Shown here: one piece after another, positions 46,609-54,468 of the stretch | How positions within the stretch are numbered: the first letter of the stretch is position 1 | Layout: every line of letters starts with the position of its first letter | Origin: Fodinibacter sp963763015 | GTDB taxonomy: Bacteria; Actinomycetota; Actinomycetes; Actinomycetales; Dermatophilaceae | Direction: 5' to 3' | Length of the DNA stretch: 64,000 bases | Assembly (NCBI GenBank): GCA_963763015.1 | Contig: CAVXML010000007.1 | Span: 372,001 to 436,000, forward strand | Notes under the pieces: model-generated | Database searches by the model: none | Told to the model about the DNA's origin: nothing | Seen by the model: the letters and a program-made list of their open reading frames with translations, nothing else | Program-made: the position numbers and the translations under genes

Positions 46609-47259
46609 TCAGTGCCGGTCGGTCGTGAGCGTGGGCTTCGCCTCGAGGCCGGTGAGCCCGTTCCACGCGAGGTTGACGACGTGGGCGGCCACCTCGTGCT
46701 TCTTGAACTTGCGGGAGTCCAGCCACCACTGGCCGGTGAGAGCGATCATCCCGACGAGCATCTGCGCGTACATCGGCGCGGCCTTCGGGTCGAGCTTGTG
46801 GCTCTTGAACTCGGCAGCGAGGATGTGCTCGACCTGGCTCGCGATGTCGCTCATGAGGCTCGCGAACGACCCCGTCGCCTGACCGGCCGGGCTGTCGCGC
46901 ACGAGGATTCGGAAGCCGTCGGTGGATGTCTCGACGTAGTCGAGGAGGGCGAGCGCCGCCCGCTCGATGATCTCGCGGGAGGTTCCCTTGGACGTGAGCG
47001 CTCCCTGCACCGCGTTGAGCAGGCCCTCGATCTCGCGGTCGACCACCACCGCGTAGAGGCCCTCCTTGCCACCGAAGTGCTCGTACACCACCGGTTTGCT
47101 CACCCCCGCGGAGGCTGCGATCTCCTCGACGGTGGCCCCCTCGAAGCCCCGGTCCGCGAAGTGCTTGCGGCCGATGCCGATGAGCTGCTCGCGTCGTTCC
47201 CGCCCCGTCATCCTCGACCGCGCGGCACGGGACGGCTTGACGGCGGCGGGTTCGGTCAC
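46609..47259 (-). CDS. TetR-family transcriptional regulator
   Basis: 216 residues. N-terminal HTH: RREQLIGIGRKHFADRGFEG, ATVEEIAASAGVSKPVVYEH and FGGKEGLYAVVVDREIEG. The ligand domain has EHILAAEFKSHKLDPK and a Trp-rich end (TGQWWLDSRKFKKHEVAAH). This type is common before glmU in actinobacteria, but its targets are unknown. GTG start is 6 nt after CACAAT, a degenerate -10. Confidence 0.9.
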   Translation of the reverse strand: MTEPAAVKPSRAARSRMTGRERREQLIGIGRKHFADRGFEGATVEEIAASAGVSKPVVYEHFGGKEGLYAVVVDREIEGLLNAVQGALTSKGTSREIIERAALALLDYVETSTDGFRILVRDSPAGQATGSFASLMSDIASQVEHILAAEFKSHKLDPKAAPMYAQMLVGMIALTGQWWLDSRKFKKHEVAAHVVNLAWNGLTGLEAKPTLTTDRH

Positions 47260-47381
47260 CCAGCCATTGTGCCCGGGTGGCGGCATCCGCCGCTGACCAG
47301 CCGGAGGCGGCGCTGTCGAGGTGGGGCTCGGCGCGCGTCCACTACCCTCCCCGTATGCCGTCCGCCCGGAGCGTGCGGCGG

Positions 47382-47460
47382 TCCCCGGTTGGTCTGCTGG
47401 CAGGGCCCGCCTGACTTTGAATCAGGACAAGCGACGTAGGTTCGATTCCTACCCGGGGAG
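47382..47460 (+). tRNA. tRNA-Gln (anticodon TTG), long variable loop
   Basis: Acceptor TCCCCGG/CCGGGGA, D stem GGTC/GGCC, anticodon stem CCTGA/TCAGG around CTTTGAA (anticodon TTG), T arm GTAGG-TTCGATT-CCTAC, discriminator G and encoded CCA (47461-47463). The gene is 79 nt because the variable region (ACAAGCGAC) is 9 nt instead of the usual 4-5. TACCCT at 47343-47348 is a possible -10. Confidence 0.82.
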
Positions 47461-47503
47461 CCATGGGGCCGAGCACGGGTGACTCCTCCTTGACGGGCTC
47501 GTG

Positions 47504-47542
47504 CGACCGCCCCCGAGCCTCTGACGAGTTCGGGGGCGGTCG
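47504..47542 (+). terminator. Hairpin with 13-bp perfect arms after tRNA-Gln
   Basis: CGACCGCCCCCGA (47504-47516) pairs exactly with 47530-47542; 13-nt loop, followed by TGTGTGTG. It lies between tRNA-Gln and a convergent small gene and can serve both. Confidence 0.75.
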
Positions 47543-47570
47543 TGTGTGTGACGCGGCTGCGCCCAGGGGA

Positions 47571-47774
47571 TCAGACCCTGTCGCCCGTGCCCTTGTGCCG
47601 GCCGGCGCCGGTGTCGTTGCCTCCGTTGTTGACACAGTCCCACTCACCCGGACCGGTCTTCTCGGCCGACTGGCCGCCGGGACACGTGATGGGCGCGGCG
47701 TTCGCCGGCGCTGCACCGACGAACGCGACGGCGATCAGGCTCAGGCCTGCCGCCGCACTGAGAGCACGCTTCAT
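47571..47774 (-). CDS. Small secreted protein, unknown function
   Basis: 67 residues. Clear Sec signal peptide (MKRALSAAAGLSLIAVAFVG, cleavage after ANA-A). The mature part is about 40 residues: PITCPGGQSAEKTGPGEWDC, then a Gly/Asn-rich tail with His and Lys. Two Cys could form a disulfide. ATG has GGGAGG upstream. Similar tiny secreted proteins occur in related actinobacteria without a function. Confidence 0.75.
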   Translation of the reverse strand: MKRALSAAAGLSLIAVAFVGAAPANAAPITCPGGQSAEKTGPGEWDCVNNGGNDTGAGRHKGTGDRV

Positions 47775-47976
47775 GATGCTGCCTCCCTGACGCTGGGCAA
47801 CCCCTGCGGTGCCCAGACGTGCAGGGTGGCACCGATCGTCCAGAGGCGGCAATAGCCCGATCTAGCCATATCCTGCGTCCCTTCTCAGCGCGGCCGAGGG
47901 CAGGCTCACGGCCCAGACCTGCGCGGTGCCGCCTGTCCGCGGAGCGACCAGCTCTCCTCCCCGCGAGCCGTGCACC

Positions 47977-48095
47977 CGGCCCTCGGCCGCGACCTGGATG
48001 AGCCGGCCGATGAGCAGCTGGCCCACCGGTTGCCCGGGTCGGCGCTGCAGGAGTGGTGCGCCTCGTCGGGTCACGGGGAGGGTGGGCGCCCGCCC
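47977..48095 (-). pseudogene. Fragment of a HerA-like ATPase gene
   Basis: About 120 bp are nearly the same as 49677-49796 inside the intact HerA-like gene 1.7 kb away (for example GAGCAGCTGGCCCACCGG and GTTGCCCGGGTCGGCGCTGC in both). On the minus strand the fragment still reads PVGQLLIGRLIQVAAEGR against PVGQLLLDRLIQIAAEGR, but a base is lost and both flanks diverge. A decayed duplicate or relic of an older copy. The rest of 47775-48139 shows no gene. Confidence 0.7.
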
Positions 48096-48127
48096 ATCCA
48101 CTCCGGGGGCTGTGGTCGTCGAGCGCC

Positions 48128-48133
48128 TACCGT
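48128..48133 (+). promoter_or_regulatory. -10 element, leaderless lipoprotein gene
   Basis: TACCGT, 6 nt before the GTG at 48140. Confidence 0.45.
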
Positions 48134-48139
48134 AGAGCC

Positions 48140-49315
48140 GTGCAACGGCGCCGCAGGGCATCCTTGGTCGCCGGGGTCCTGGCCCTGGCAGTGGCAGCCG
48201 GCGCTGCTGGTTGCACCGACGACGTCGGCGTCGAGGGCCCGGCGCGGCTGGAGCTGACCTGGACGGAGGTGGCGCTCCCGGAGGGCCTGACGCCCGTCAC
48301 GGTGGCGACCTCCGACGTGAGCGTGCTGGTCGGGGCGAGCGCTCGGAAGAGGCCCGTGCCACGCCTGCTCACCGGGCCGTCCGTCACCGACCTCCAGCCG
48401 CTCCGGGTGGTGCCCCGGTCCCCGTACGCCTTCGAGGCGACCTGGTTCTCGGTCGCCGCTCGAGGCAGCGAGATCGTGGCGGTGGGCGGCGCCCGGGGCG
48501 GTGCGCACGGCAACTACCGCTGGTCGACATGGGCCGGCACGGCCGACGAGGTCGTGGAGCAGGAGCAGCCGTTCGGCGTGTTCGGCAGCTACGGCGCCGG
48601 TGACCTCATCGGGGTGGCCTTCGCCGGAGAGTCGCCGGTCATTCTGGGTGGCTGGCAGAGCGAGCGGACCGGACTCGACATCGCCACCTGGCTCCGCACC
48701 GGGCAGCGCTGGTCTCGCCAGCCTTCGACGGGCACGGCGCTCGGGAGCACGCCGACGGAGCTGCTGTCTGCGACCGCGATCGCCGGCACCGCTCACGACG
48801 AGGACGGTTCAGGCGACGGCCTGGTCCTCAGCGGCTCCGTCACTCGACTCGGTGAAGGCGAGGTCCGGGTGGATCCCGCCGTGTGGATCGCCCCGACCGC
48901 CTCCGGGGCCTGGCGACGCGTGGACCTCCCCCGACCCGCTGGCTCGGGCATCTCGGAGGCCCACGGAGCCTCCTGCCGCGGAGGCGCGTGCTCCGTCGTC
49001 GGAGCATCCGCCGGACGTCTGGCCATGTGGAGGCTTGACGGGACCAGGGCAACCCCGACGAGCGAGCTGCCGGTCGTGACCATGGCCGGCGGCAAGGCGC
49101 TGCCTCCCCTCCGTCTCCTCGCCCACGAGGTGGTGCTCGTCCCGCGGGAAGGCAGCACTGTCGTCATCCAGTCCACCGGTGAGCGGGCCGACAGCTGGGT
49201 GGTCGGGGATGGCCCGTCCGGCACGCCGGTGTCTGCCGTCGTGCACGGCGAGGACATCCTCGTGGTGACCCGAGACGCCTCGGGCGTCGGGCACCTCTGG
49301 CGGGGCAGTGGTTGA
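48140..49315 (+). CDS. Putative lipoprotein with propeller-like repeats
   Basis: 391 residues. Basic N-terminus, hydrophobic segment and a Cys after ALAVAAGAAG that can act as a lipobox. The body contains repeated hydrophobic strands ending in W or G (AFEATWFSVAARGSEIVAVG, VAFAGESPVILGGW, CSVVGASAGRLAMW), which suggests a beta-propeller, but no family is recognised. Two Cys (ASCRGGACS) may pair. It might bind something at the cell surface; no function can be assigned. Confidence 0.65.
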   Translation: MQRRRRASLVAGVLALAVAAGAAGCTDDVGVEGPARLELTWTEVALPEGLTPVTVATSDVSVLVGASARKRPVPRLLTGPSVTDLQPLRVVPRSPYAFEATWFSVAARGSEIVAVGGARGGAHGNYRWSTWAGTADEVVEQEQPFGVFGSYGAGDLIGVAFAGESPVILGGWQSERTGLDIATWLRTGQRWSRQPSTGTALGSTPTELLSATAIAGTAHDEDGSGDGLVLSGSVTRLGEGEVRVDPAVWIAPTASGAWRRVDLPRPAGSGISEAHGASCRGGACSVVGASAGRLAMWRLDGTRATPTSELPVVTMAGGKALPPLRLLAHEVVLVPREGSTVVIQSTGERADSWVVGDGPSGTPVSAVVHGEDILVVTRDASGVGHLWRGSG

Positions 49316-49378
49316 GACGGCGATCCGGGTCATCGGCGCGTGCATGACTCCGCTCGTCACGCCGTGCTCGACGCTGCC

Positions 49379-50809
49379 TCAGGTGCCGACGACGGGAACC
49401 GCGACGTCGCTGCCGCCCTCGTAGGTGAGCCGTTCGCGCATCGTGGCCAGCATCGGCACGGGCGTGAACCCTCCCGCGAGCAGCGCCTCTCCCTGGAGGA
49501 ACGTGGTCGACGCCTTGAGCATCTCCTGGGGAGCGAAGCCGAAGACCCGTCCCAGCTCGGCGATGTCGTCAGGGCTGTTCATCCGCATGAGCATGAGGTT
49601 GTCGCACTGGCTCAGGATCTGCTGGTGGATCTTCGACGGCCGCTGTGAGGAGAGCAGCAGCCAGAGGCCGTACTTGCGGCCCTCGGCCGCGATCTGGATG
49701 AGCCGGTCGAGGAGCAGCTGGCCCACCGGGTTGCCCGGGTCGGCGCTGCAGAGGTTGTGTGCCTCGTCGATCACGAGGAGGGTGGGCACCCGCCGGTCCC
49801 GCTGTGCCCACAGCTCGTCGACGACCTCGAGGCAGATCGCGAGCGGCTCGGCCGGGTCACCGAAACCACCCAGGTCCATCACGGTGACCCCCTGCCCCTC
49901 GGTCACCACGTCGGCCGCCGACGGGAGGTCGCGAGCCCACACCTCCCAGTGCGGAAGGCCCAGGTTCTCGATGCGGCGCGCCAGCCGCTGCTCGGCCGCG
50001 GAGCCCTCCTTCATGCTCGCGAGCAGGACCCCGAGGTCGACGGAGCCGACCTGGGCCAGGAGCGTGATGAAGGCGTTGTACTCGTCGTGGTCCCGCACCG
50101 GGTCGAGCTGTACGACGGCCGCCTGGGCCTTTCGGGTCATCGTCCGGAAGCGCATCCGCAGCGGCGCGGCATCCCCCGTGCGGGTCGAGTCCGAGCGGAG
50201 CACCCGCACGGGTCGCTCGGCGAGGCGCTCGGCATCCGGCTGGGGGGTGCCGTCCTTGGTCTCGCCGAGGCGGACGAAGTCGGCGTTCGGGTCGAACACG
50301 ACGACGCGCAGGTCGGTGCCCAGGATGAGGCGCTCGAGGAGCACCCCGAGGGCGTAGGTCTTCCCCGAGCCGCTCTGGCCGCAGAGGAAGGTGTGGCGGT
50401 TGAAGCCACCGGCCCGCAGGTCGGCGCCGGTCCGGGCGCCGGCGGTTCGCCACGTCCCGACGGTGAGGTCGGCGGCCGTCGAGCGCTGGAGCCCCGTGAG
50501 GTGCTCCGGGCCGGCCGGCGCCAGCGACGCCTCGGCGAAGGGCGGGCGCTCGGTCCGCCGCAGCGAACCCTCGGCGTCGATCGTCCCGATGACCACCCCG
50601 GTGCCGCGGGCCGGCGCGGCCGCGGCATCCTCGGACGGCTCCGTCTCCATTGGCGCGGCCACCTCGAGCACCTGTCCCAGAACGGTGACCTCCCCCGCGC
50701 GCACGACGACCATGTCCCCTGGTGCGTAGGACGGCGTGCCGGTGATGTGGAACGTGAAGGTGCGGCCGTCACGGGAACGCGCGATGACCTCGGGTGCGCT
50801 CGGCGCCAT
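49379..50809 (-). CDS. HerA-like ATP-binding protein (DUF87)
   Basis: 476 residues. N-terminal HAS-barrel-like domain (about 1-75), then a RecA-type motor: Walker A FLCGQSGSGKTYALGVLL, VVVFDPNADFVRLGE, Walker B TLLVIDEAHNLC, and LLLSSQRPSKIHQQIL with the sensor Gln/Arg; it ends in a C-terminal strand rich in Val. HerA-type translocases process DNA ends with NurA-like nucleases or act in defence; no NurA gene is seen here. ATG has GAGAGGAGC upstream. A decayed fragment of the same gene is at 47977-48095. Confidence 0.88.
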   Translation of the reverse strand: MAPSAPEVIARSRDGRTFTFHITGTPSYAPGDMVVVRAGEVTVLGQVLEVAAPMETEPSEDAAAAPARGTGVVIGTIDAEGSLRRTERPPFAEASLAPAGPEHLTGLQRSTAADLTVGTWRTAGARTGADLRAGGFNRHTFLCGQSGSGKTYALGVLLERLILGTDLRVVVFDPNADFVRLGETKDGTPQPDAERLAERPVRVLRSDSTRTGDAAPLRMRFRTMTRKAQAAVVQLDPVRDHDEYNAFITLLAQVGSVDLGVLLASMKEGSAAEQRLARRIENLGLPHWEVWARDLPSAADVVTEGQGVTVMDLGGFGDPAEPLAICLEVVDELWAQRDRRVPTLLVIDEAHNLCSADPGNPVGQLLLDRLIQIAAEGRKYGLWLLLSSQRPSKIHQQILSQCDNLMLMRMNSPDDIAELGRVFGFAPQEMLKASTTFLQGEALLAGGFTPVPMLATMRERLTYEGGSDVAVPVVGT

Positions 50810-51017
50810 GGGAGCTCCTCTCCGGGGCCGGCCCCGGTGCCACGGCTCTCCGGTGCTGGAGTGCCGACCCCCAATCATGGCGGATGCCGGGTGCGCTCGC
50901 CGCGCACGCTCGTCGCCGTGCGCCGGGCCTGCACACGGTGCCCGAGCGGCGGACGGGCGATGGTCGGGCGGTCGTCGGGCGTGGTGGCCGGATGACGGCC
51001 GAGGACCTGCCCCCGGG

Positions 51018-51023
51018 TAGCAT
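51018..51023 (+). promoter_or_regulatory. -10 element for glmU
   Basis: TAGCAT about 45 nt before the glmU GTG. The rest of the 258-nt HerA-glmU gap shows nothing further. Confidence 0.4.
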
Positions 51024-51067
51024 GACGGCGTCCCGTGGCACCCGCAGCACACCTGGAGCCCTCGCGC

Positions 51068-52543
51068 GTGAGCACATCCCGCCCGGCCGCAGTTCTCGTC
51101 CTCGCGGCGGGCGAAGGGACCCGCATGAGGTCCAGCACCCCCAAGGTGCTGCACACGATCGGTGGGGTTCCCCTGGTCGGCCACGCCGTGCGCGCCGCCA
51201 GGGCGACTGGCGCCGAGCACGTGGGCGTCGTGGTGCGGCACCATCGCGACCGGGTGGCCGAGCTGCTCGCGACGCTGGACGACGCCCTGGTCATCGCCGA
51301 CCAGGACGACGTCAAGGGCACCGGTCGAGCCGTCGAGTGCGGCCTGGACGCGCTCCCCGGCGACCTGTCGGGGACCGTCCTGGTGACGTACGGCGACGTC
51401 CCACTGCTCACCGGCGAGACGCTCGTCGAGCTGACCGCCGCCCACCTCGAGACCGGGAGCGCCGTCTCGGTGGTCACGGCGCACCTGTCCGATCCCACGG
51501 GGTACGGCCGCGTGGTGCGCGACCCCCAGGGCCGGGTGGAGCGGATCGTCGAGCACAAGGACGCCACCGACGCCGAGCGGGCGATCACCGAGATCAACTC
51601 CGGCATCTACGCCTTCGACGCCGAGGTGCTCCGGGAGGCCCTGTCGCAGGTGGGGACCGACAACGCGCAGCGCGAGAAGTACCTCACCGACGTGGTGGCG
51701 GTGGCCCGGGCGGCGGGCCGTCCGGTTCGGGCCCACGTCGTCGACGACCTGTGGCAGACCGAGGGCGTCAACGACCGCGTCCAGCTGGCGTCGCTCGGCC
51801 GTGAGCTGAACCGGCGGGTCTGCGAGCGCCACATGCGTGCCGGGGTGACCATCGTCGACCCGGCCACGACGTGGATCGACGTCGACGTGACGATCGGCCA
51901 GGACACCACCGTGCTACCCGGCACCCAGCTGCTGGGAGCGACCTCCGTCGGTTCGGGGGCGCAGATCGGGCCGGAGGTCACCCTCACCGACACCGAGGTC
52001 GGCGACGGCGCGCAGGTGGCGAGGGCGGTGGCCGTCCTGGCAGTCATCGGGCCGGGCGCCACGGTGGGTCCGTACTCCTACCTGCGAGCCGGGACCCGGC
52101 TTGGGGCGCGGGGCAAGGTCGGGGGCTTCGTCGAGACCAAGAACGCGGACATCGGCGAGGGCGCGAAGGTCCCGCACCTCACGTATGCCGGTGACGTCAC
52201 CATCGGCGAGGGCGCGAACATCGGTGCCGGCACGATCTTCGCCAACTACGACGGCGTCGGAAAGCACCACTCGACCATCGGCCGCCACTCCTTCGTGGGG
52301 TCGAACTCCGTGGTCGTCAGTCCCGTCGACGTGGCCGACGGGGCGTACGTCGCGGCGGGCACCGCCCTCACCGCCGACGTCGAGCCGGGCCAGATCGCCA
52401 TCGCCCGGGGGCGGCAGCGCAACATCGACGGCTGGGTGGCCCGAGCCAGGCCGGGCACCGCGACGGCCGCGGCCGCCGAGGAGGCGCGGGCACGGCATCC
52501 GGCCGCACACCCCCCGACCACCCCGGAGGGTGACGACCAGTGA
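51068..52543 (+). CDS. glmU: Bifunctional N-acetylglucosamine-1-P uridylyltransferase GlmU
   Basis: 491 residues. N-terminal uridylyltransferase: VLVLAAGEGTRMRSSTPKVL, TYGDVPLLTGETL, KDATDAERAITEINSGIYAF. C-terminal left-handed beta-helix acetyltransferase: IGPGATVGPYSYLRAGTRLG, FVETKNADIGEGAKVPHLTY and NYDGVGKHHSTIG. It makes UDP-GlcNAc for peptidoglycan. I choose GTG 51068 because STSRPAAVLVLAAGE matches the family start; a GTG 33 nt earlier is possible. Stop overlaps the prs start by 4 nt. Confidence 0.95.
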   Translation: MSTSRPAAVLVLAAGEGTRMRSSTPKVLHTIGGVPLVGHAVRAARATGAEHVGVVVRHHRDRVAELLATLDDALVIADQDDVKGTGRAVECGLDALPGDLSGTVLVTYGDVPLLTGETLVELTAAHLETGSAVSVVTAHLSDPTGYGRVVRDPQGRVERIVEHKDATDAERAITEINSGIYAFDAEVLREALSQVGTDNAQREKYLTDVVAVARAAGRPVRAHVVDDLWQTEGVNDRVQLASLGRELNRRVCERHMRAGVTIVDPATTWIDVDVTIGQDTTVLPGTQLLGATSVGSGAQIGPEVTLTDTEVGDGAQVARAVAVLAVIGPGATVGPYSYLRAGTRLGARGKVGGFVETKNADIGEGAKVPHLTYAGDVTIGEGANIGAGTIFANYDGVGKHHSTIGRHSFVGSNSVVVSPVDVADGAYVAAGTALTADVEPGQIAIARGRQRNIDGWVARARPGTATAAAAEEARARHPAAHPPTTPEGDDQ

Positions 52544-53562
52544 GCAACTCACGACCCCCCTCGGCGAACATCCGCAAGCGCCCCAAGAAGCAGCTCATGG
52601 TGTTCACGGGTCGCGCGAACCCCGGTCTCGCGCAGGAGGTCGCCGCTCAGCTCGGCACCGAGCTCGTCCCGACGAGCGCCTACGACTTCGCCAACGGCGA
52701 GATCTACGTACGGTTCGAGGAGTCGGTGCGGGGCTCGGACGCGTTCGTGATCCAGAGCCACACCAGCCCGATCAACGAGTGCATCATGGAGCACCTGCTC
52801 ATGGTCGACGCGCTCAAGCGGGCCAGTGCCAAGCGGATCACCGTGGTCATGCCGTTCTACGGGTACGCCCGCCAGGACAAGAAGCACAGGGGTCGCGAGC
52901 CGATCAGCGCCCGGCTCATCGCCGACATGTTCCACACCGCGGGGGCCGACCGGCTCATCTGCGTCGACCTGCACGCCGACCAGGTGCAGGGGTTCTTCGA
53001 CGGCCCGGTCGACCACCTCATGGCCATCCCGGTGCTCAGCGAGTACGTCGCCCGGAAGTACGGCGACCAGGACCTCGCAGTGGTCTCGCCGGATGCCGGG
53101 CGGATCAAGGTGGCGGAGCAGTGGTCCAAGCGCCTCGGCGGCGCACCGCTGGCCTTCATCCACAAGACGCGTGACATCAACCGGCCCAACGAGATGGTGG
53201 CCAACCGCGTCGTCGGTGACGTGCGGGACCGGGTGTGCGTGCTCGTCGACGACATGATCGACACCGGCGGCACGATCACCAAGGCGGCCGACGCCCTCCG
53301 GGCCGAGGGCGCCAAGGCGGTGGTCATCGCGGCGACCCACGCGATCCTCAGCGAGCCGGCCGCCCAGCGGCTGCGCGACTGCGCGGCGGAGGAGGTGATC
53401 GTGACGAACACGCTCCCCATCCCCCCGGAGAAGGACATCGCGTGCCTCACGGTGCTGTCGATCGCCCCGCTCATCAGCGCCGCGGTCAAGGAGGTCTTCG
53501 AGGACGGCTCGGTCACGAGCCTCTTCACCGCCGGGCCTGACCGTCCCCCGATCGACCAATAG
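52540..53562 (+). CDS. prs: Ribose-phosphate pyrophosphokinase
   Basis: 340 residues. Class I PRPP synthetase: FANGEIYVRFEESVRGSD, SHTSPINECIMEHLLMVDAL, GYARQDKKHRGREPISARL, VDLHADQVQGFFDGPVDHL and the PRPP loop CVLVDDMIDTGGTITKAADA. It supplies PRPP for nucleotide, His and Trp synthesis. GTG start lies within the glmU stop. The C-terminal PDRPPIDQ and its TAG stop are the start of the 43-bp tandem repeat that follows. Confidence 0.95.
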   Translation: MSNSRPPSANIRKRPKKQLMVFTGRANPGLAQEVAAQLGTELVPTSAYDFANGEIYVRFEESVRGSDAFVIQSHTSPINECIMEHLLMVDALKRASAKRITVVMPFYGYARQDKKHRGREPISARLIADMFHTAGADRLICVDLHADQVQGFFDGPVDHLMAIPVLSEYVARKYGDQDLAVVSPDAGRIKVAEQWSKRLGGAPLAFIHKTRDINRPNEMVANRVVGDVRDRVCVLVDDMIDTGGTITKAADALRAEGAKAVVIAATHAILSEPAAQRLRDCAAEEVIVTNTLPIPPEKDIACLTVLSIAPLISAAVKEVFEDGSVTSLFTAGPDRPPIDQ

Positions 53563-53702
53563 GTCACCGGAGGTACGCCCCGGACCGTCCCCCATCGACC
53601 AAGGTCACCGGAGGTACGCCCCGGACCATCCCCGATCGACCAGTAGGTCACCGGAGGTACGCCCCGGACCATCCCCGATCGACCAGTAGGTCACCGGAGG
53701 TA
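53535..53702 (+). repeat. 43-bp tandem repeat at the prs 3' end
   Basis: The 15-mer AGGTCACCGGAGGTA recurs at 53561, 53602, 53645 and 53688 (spacing 41, 43, 43), each copy but the last followed by a C-rich block ending GATCGACCA. The prs tail (53535-53559) is itself an older copy of the second half. The array has grown from the end of prs, and each unit carries an SD-like GGAGG. Not CRISPR: the units abut with no spacers. Confidence 0.9.
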
Positions 53703-53728
53703 CTCGCCGGCCGGTGCCCTCAGGGACG

Positions 53729-54283
53729 TCAGGTGGTCGCGGCGCGCCTGGCCCGGTAGGCCGCGACGTTCGCCCGGGTGCCGCAGGTGCCGTCGCAGAA
53801 CTTGCGGGAGCGGTTGCGGCTGAGGTCGACCAGCAGGTCCTCGCAGTCCTGCCCGGCGCACACCTTCAGCCGGTCGCTCTCGCCGAGCCTGACGACGTCG
53901 ACCAGGGCCATCCCCACCTCGACCGCGACCCTGCGGTCGAGCGGCGCGTCGTCGGAGGTGGCGTGGACGTGCCAGCCGAAGGGTGGATGCCGCACGAGCC
54001 GGGGCAGCGCCCGGCCCTCCTCGAGGAGGCGGTTCGCCTCGGCGGCGAGGCGGTCCTCCGGGAGGCCCCACACGGCGCGCAGCCGCGGGCGCAGGGCCCG
54101 CACCGCCGCCACCTCCTCGTCGGTCGACGGACGCCGGCCGGTCCACTCCCACCGGTCCATCCACGCGAGCAGCGCCGCCAGGTCGGGGAGGTCCTCGCGG
54201 TCGGGGCTGCCGGGGCCCGGACCGGTGTTCGCGAGCGCAGCGGCATGGCTGAGCGTCACGTCGGTGTCATAGGTGAAAATCAT
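53729..54283 (-). CDS. CGNR zinc-finger regulator (ABATE domain)
   Basis: 184 residues. The N-terminal 130 residues form the alpha-helical ABATE (stress-induced) domain with WMDRWEWTGRRPSTDEEVAA; the C-terminus is the CGNR zinc finger in variant form (CAGQDCEDLLVDLSRN, RKFCDGTCGTRANVAAYRAR). These proteins are DNA-binding regulators, often of a neighbouring transporter. Here the divergent neighbour is an EamA exporter. ATG has CAGGAG 6 nt upstream. Confidence 0.88.
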   Translation of the reverse strand: MIFTYDTDVTLSHAAALANTGPGPGSPDREDLPDLAALLAWMDRWEWTGRRPSTDEEVAAVRALRPRLRAVWGLPEDRLAAEANRLLEEGRALPRLVRHPPFGWHVHATSDDAPLDRRVAVEVGMALVDVVRLGESDRLKVCAGQDCEDLLVDLSRNRSRKFCDGTCGTRANVAAYRARRAATT

Positions 54284-54288
54284 CTTGA

Positions 54289-54349
54289 CTCCTGACATCG
54301 ACAGGGACTAGCGTCATGGGTGTCAGCATACTTTGCTCCTGACACCGAC
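54289..54349. promoter_or_regulatory. Repeats in CGNR-EamA divergent region
   Basis: CTCCTGACAYCGAC occurs twice as a direct repeat (54289-54302 and 54336-54349, 13 of 14 identical). In addition GGTGTCAG (54319-54326) and CTGACACC (54339-54346) form a perfect 8-bp inverted repeat with a 12-nt spacer. Candidate operator for the CGNR regulator. Confidence 0.5.
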
Positions 54350-54372
54350 CGGCTCAGCAGATGGTGCGTCTC

Positions 54373-54425
54373 GAACCACAGGGTGCACCGTGTGGTTCCA
54401 GACCGAACCTCTGCTAGCAGAGGTT
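54373..54425. repeat. Palindromic dispersed repeat copy 2
   Basis: GAACCACAGGG..CCGTGTGGTTC is followed 6 nt later by AACCTCTGCTAGCAGAGGTT, a perfect 20-bp palindrome (54406-54425). Positions 54375-54425 match 42303-42353 at about 82% with no gap. It lies in the 5' region of the EamA gene. Confidence 0.75.
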
Positions 54426-54468
54426 GCGCTTGGGGGCGGGCGCACCGAAACCGACCGAGGAGGCCCGC

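Noticed and set aside
53535..53702. Repeat array as a CRISPR
   Set aside because: Units abut with no spacers, period 41-43, and no cas genes are present.
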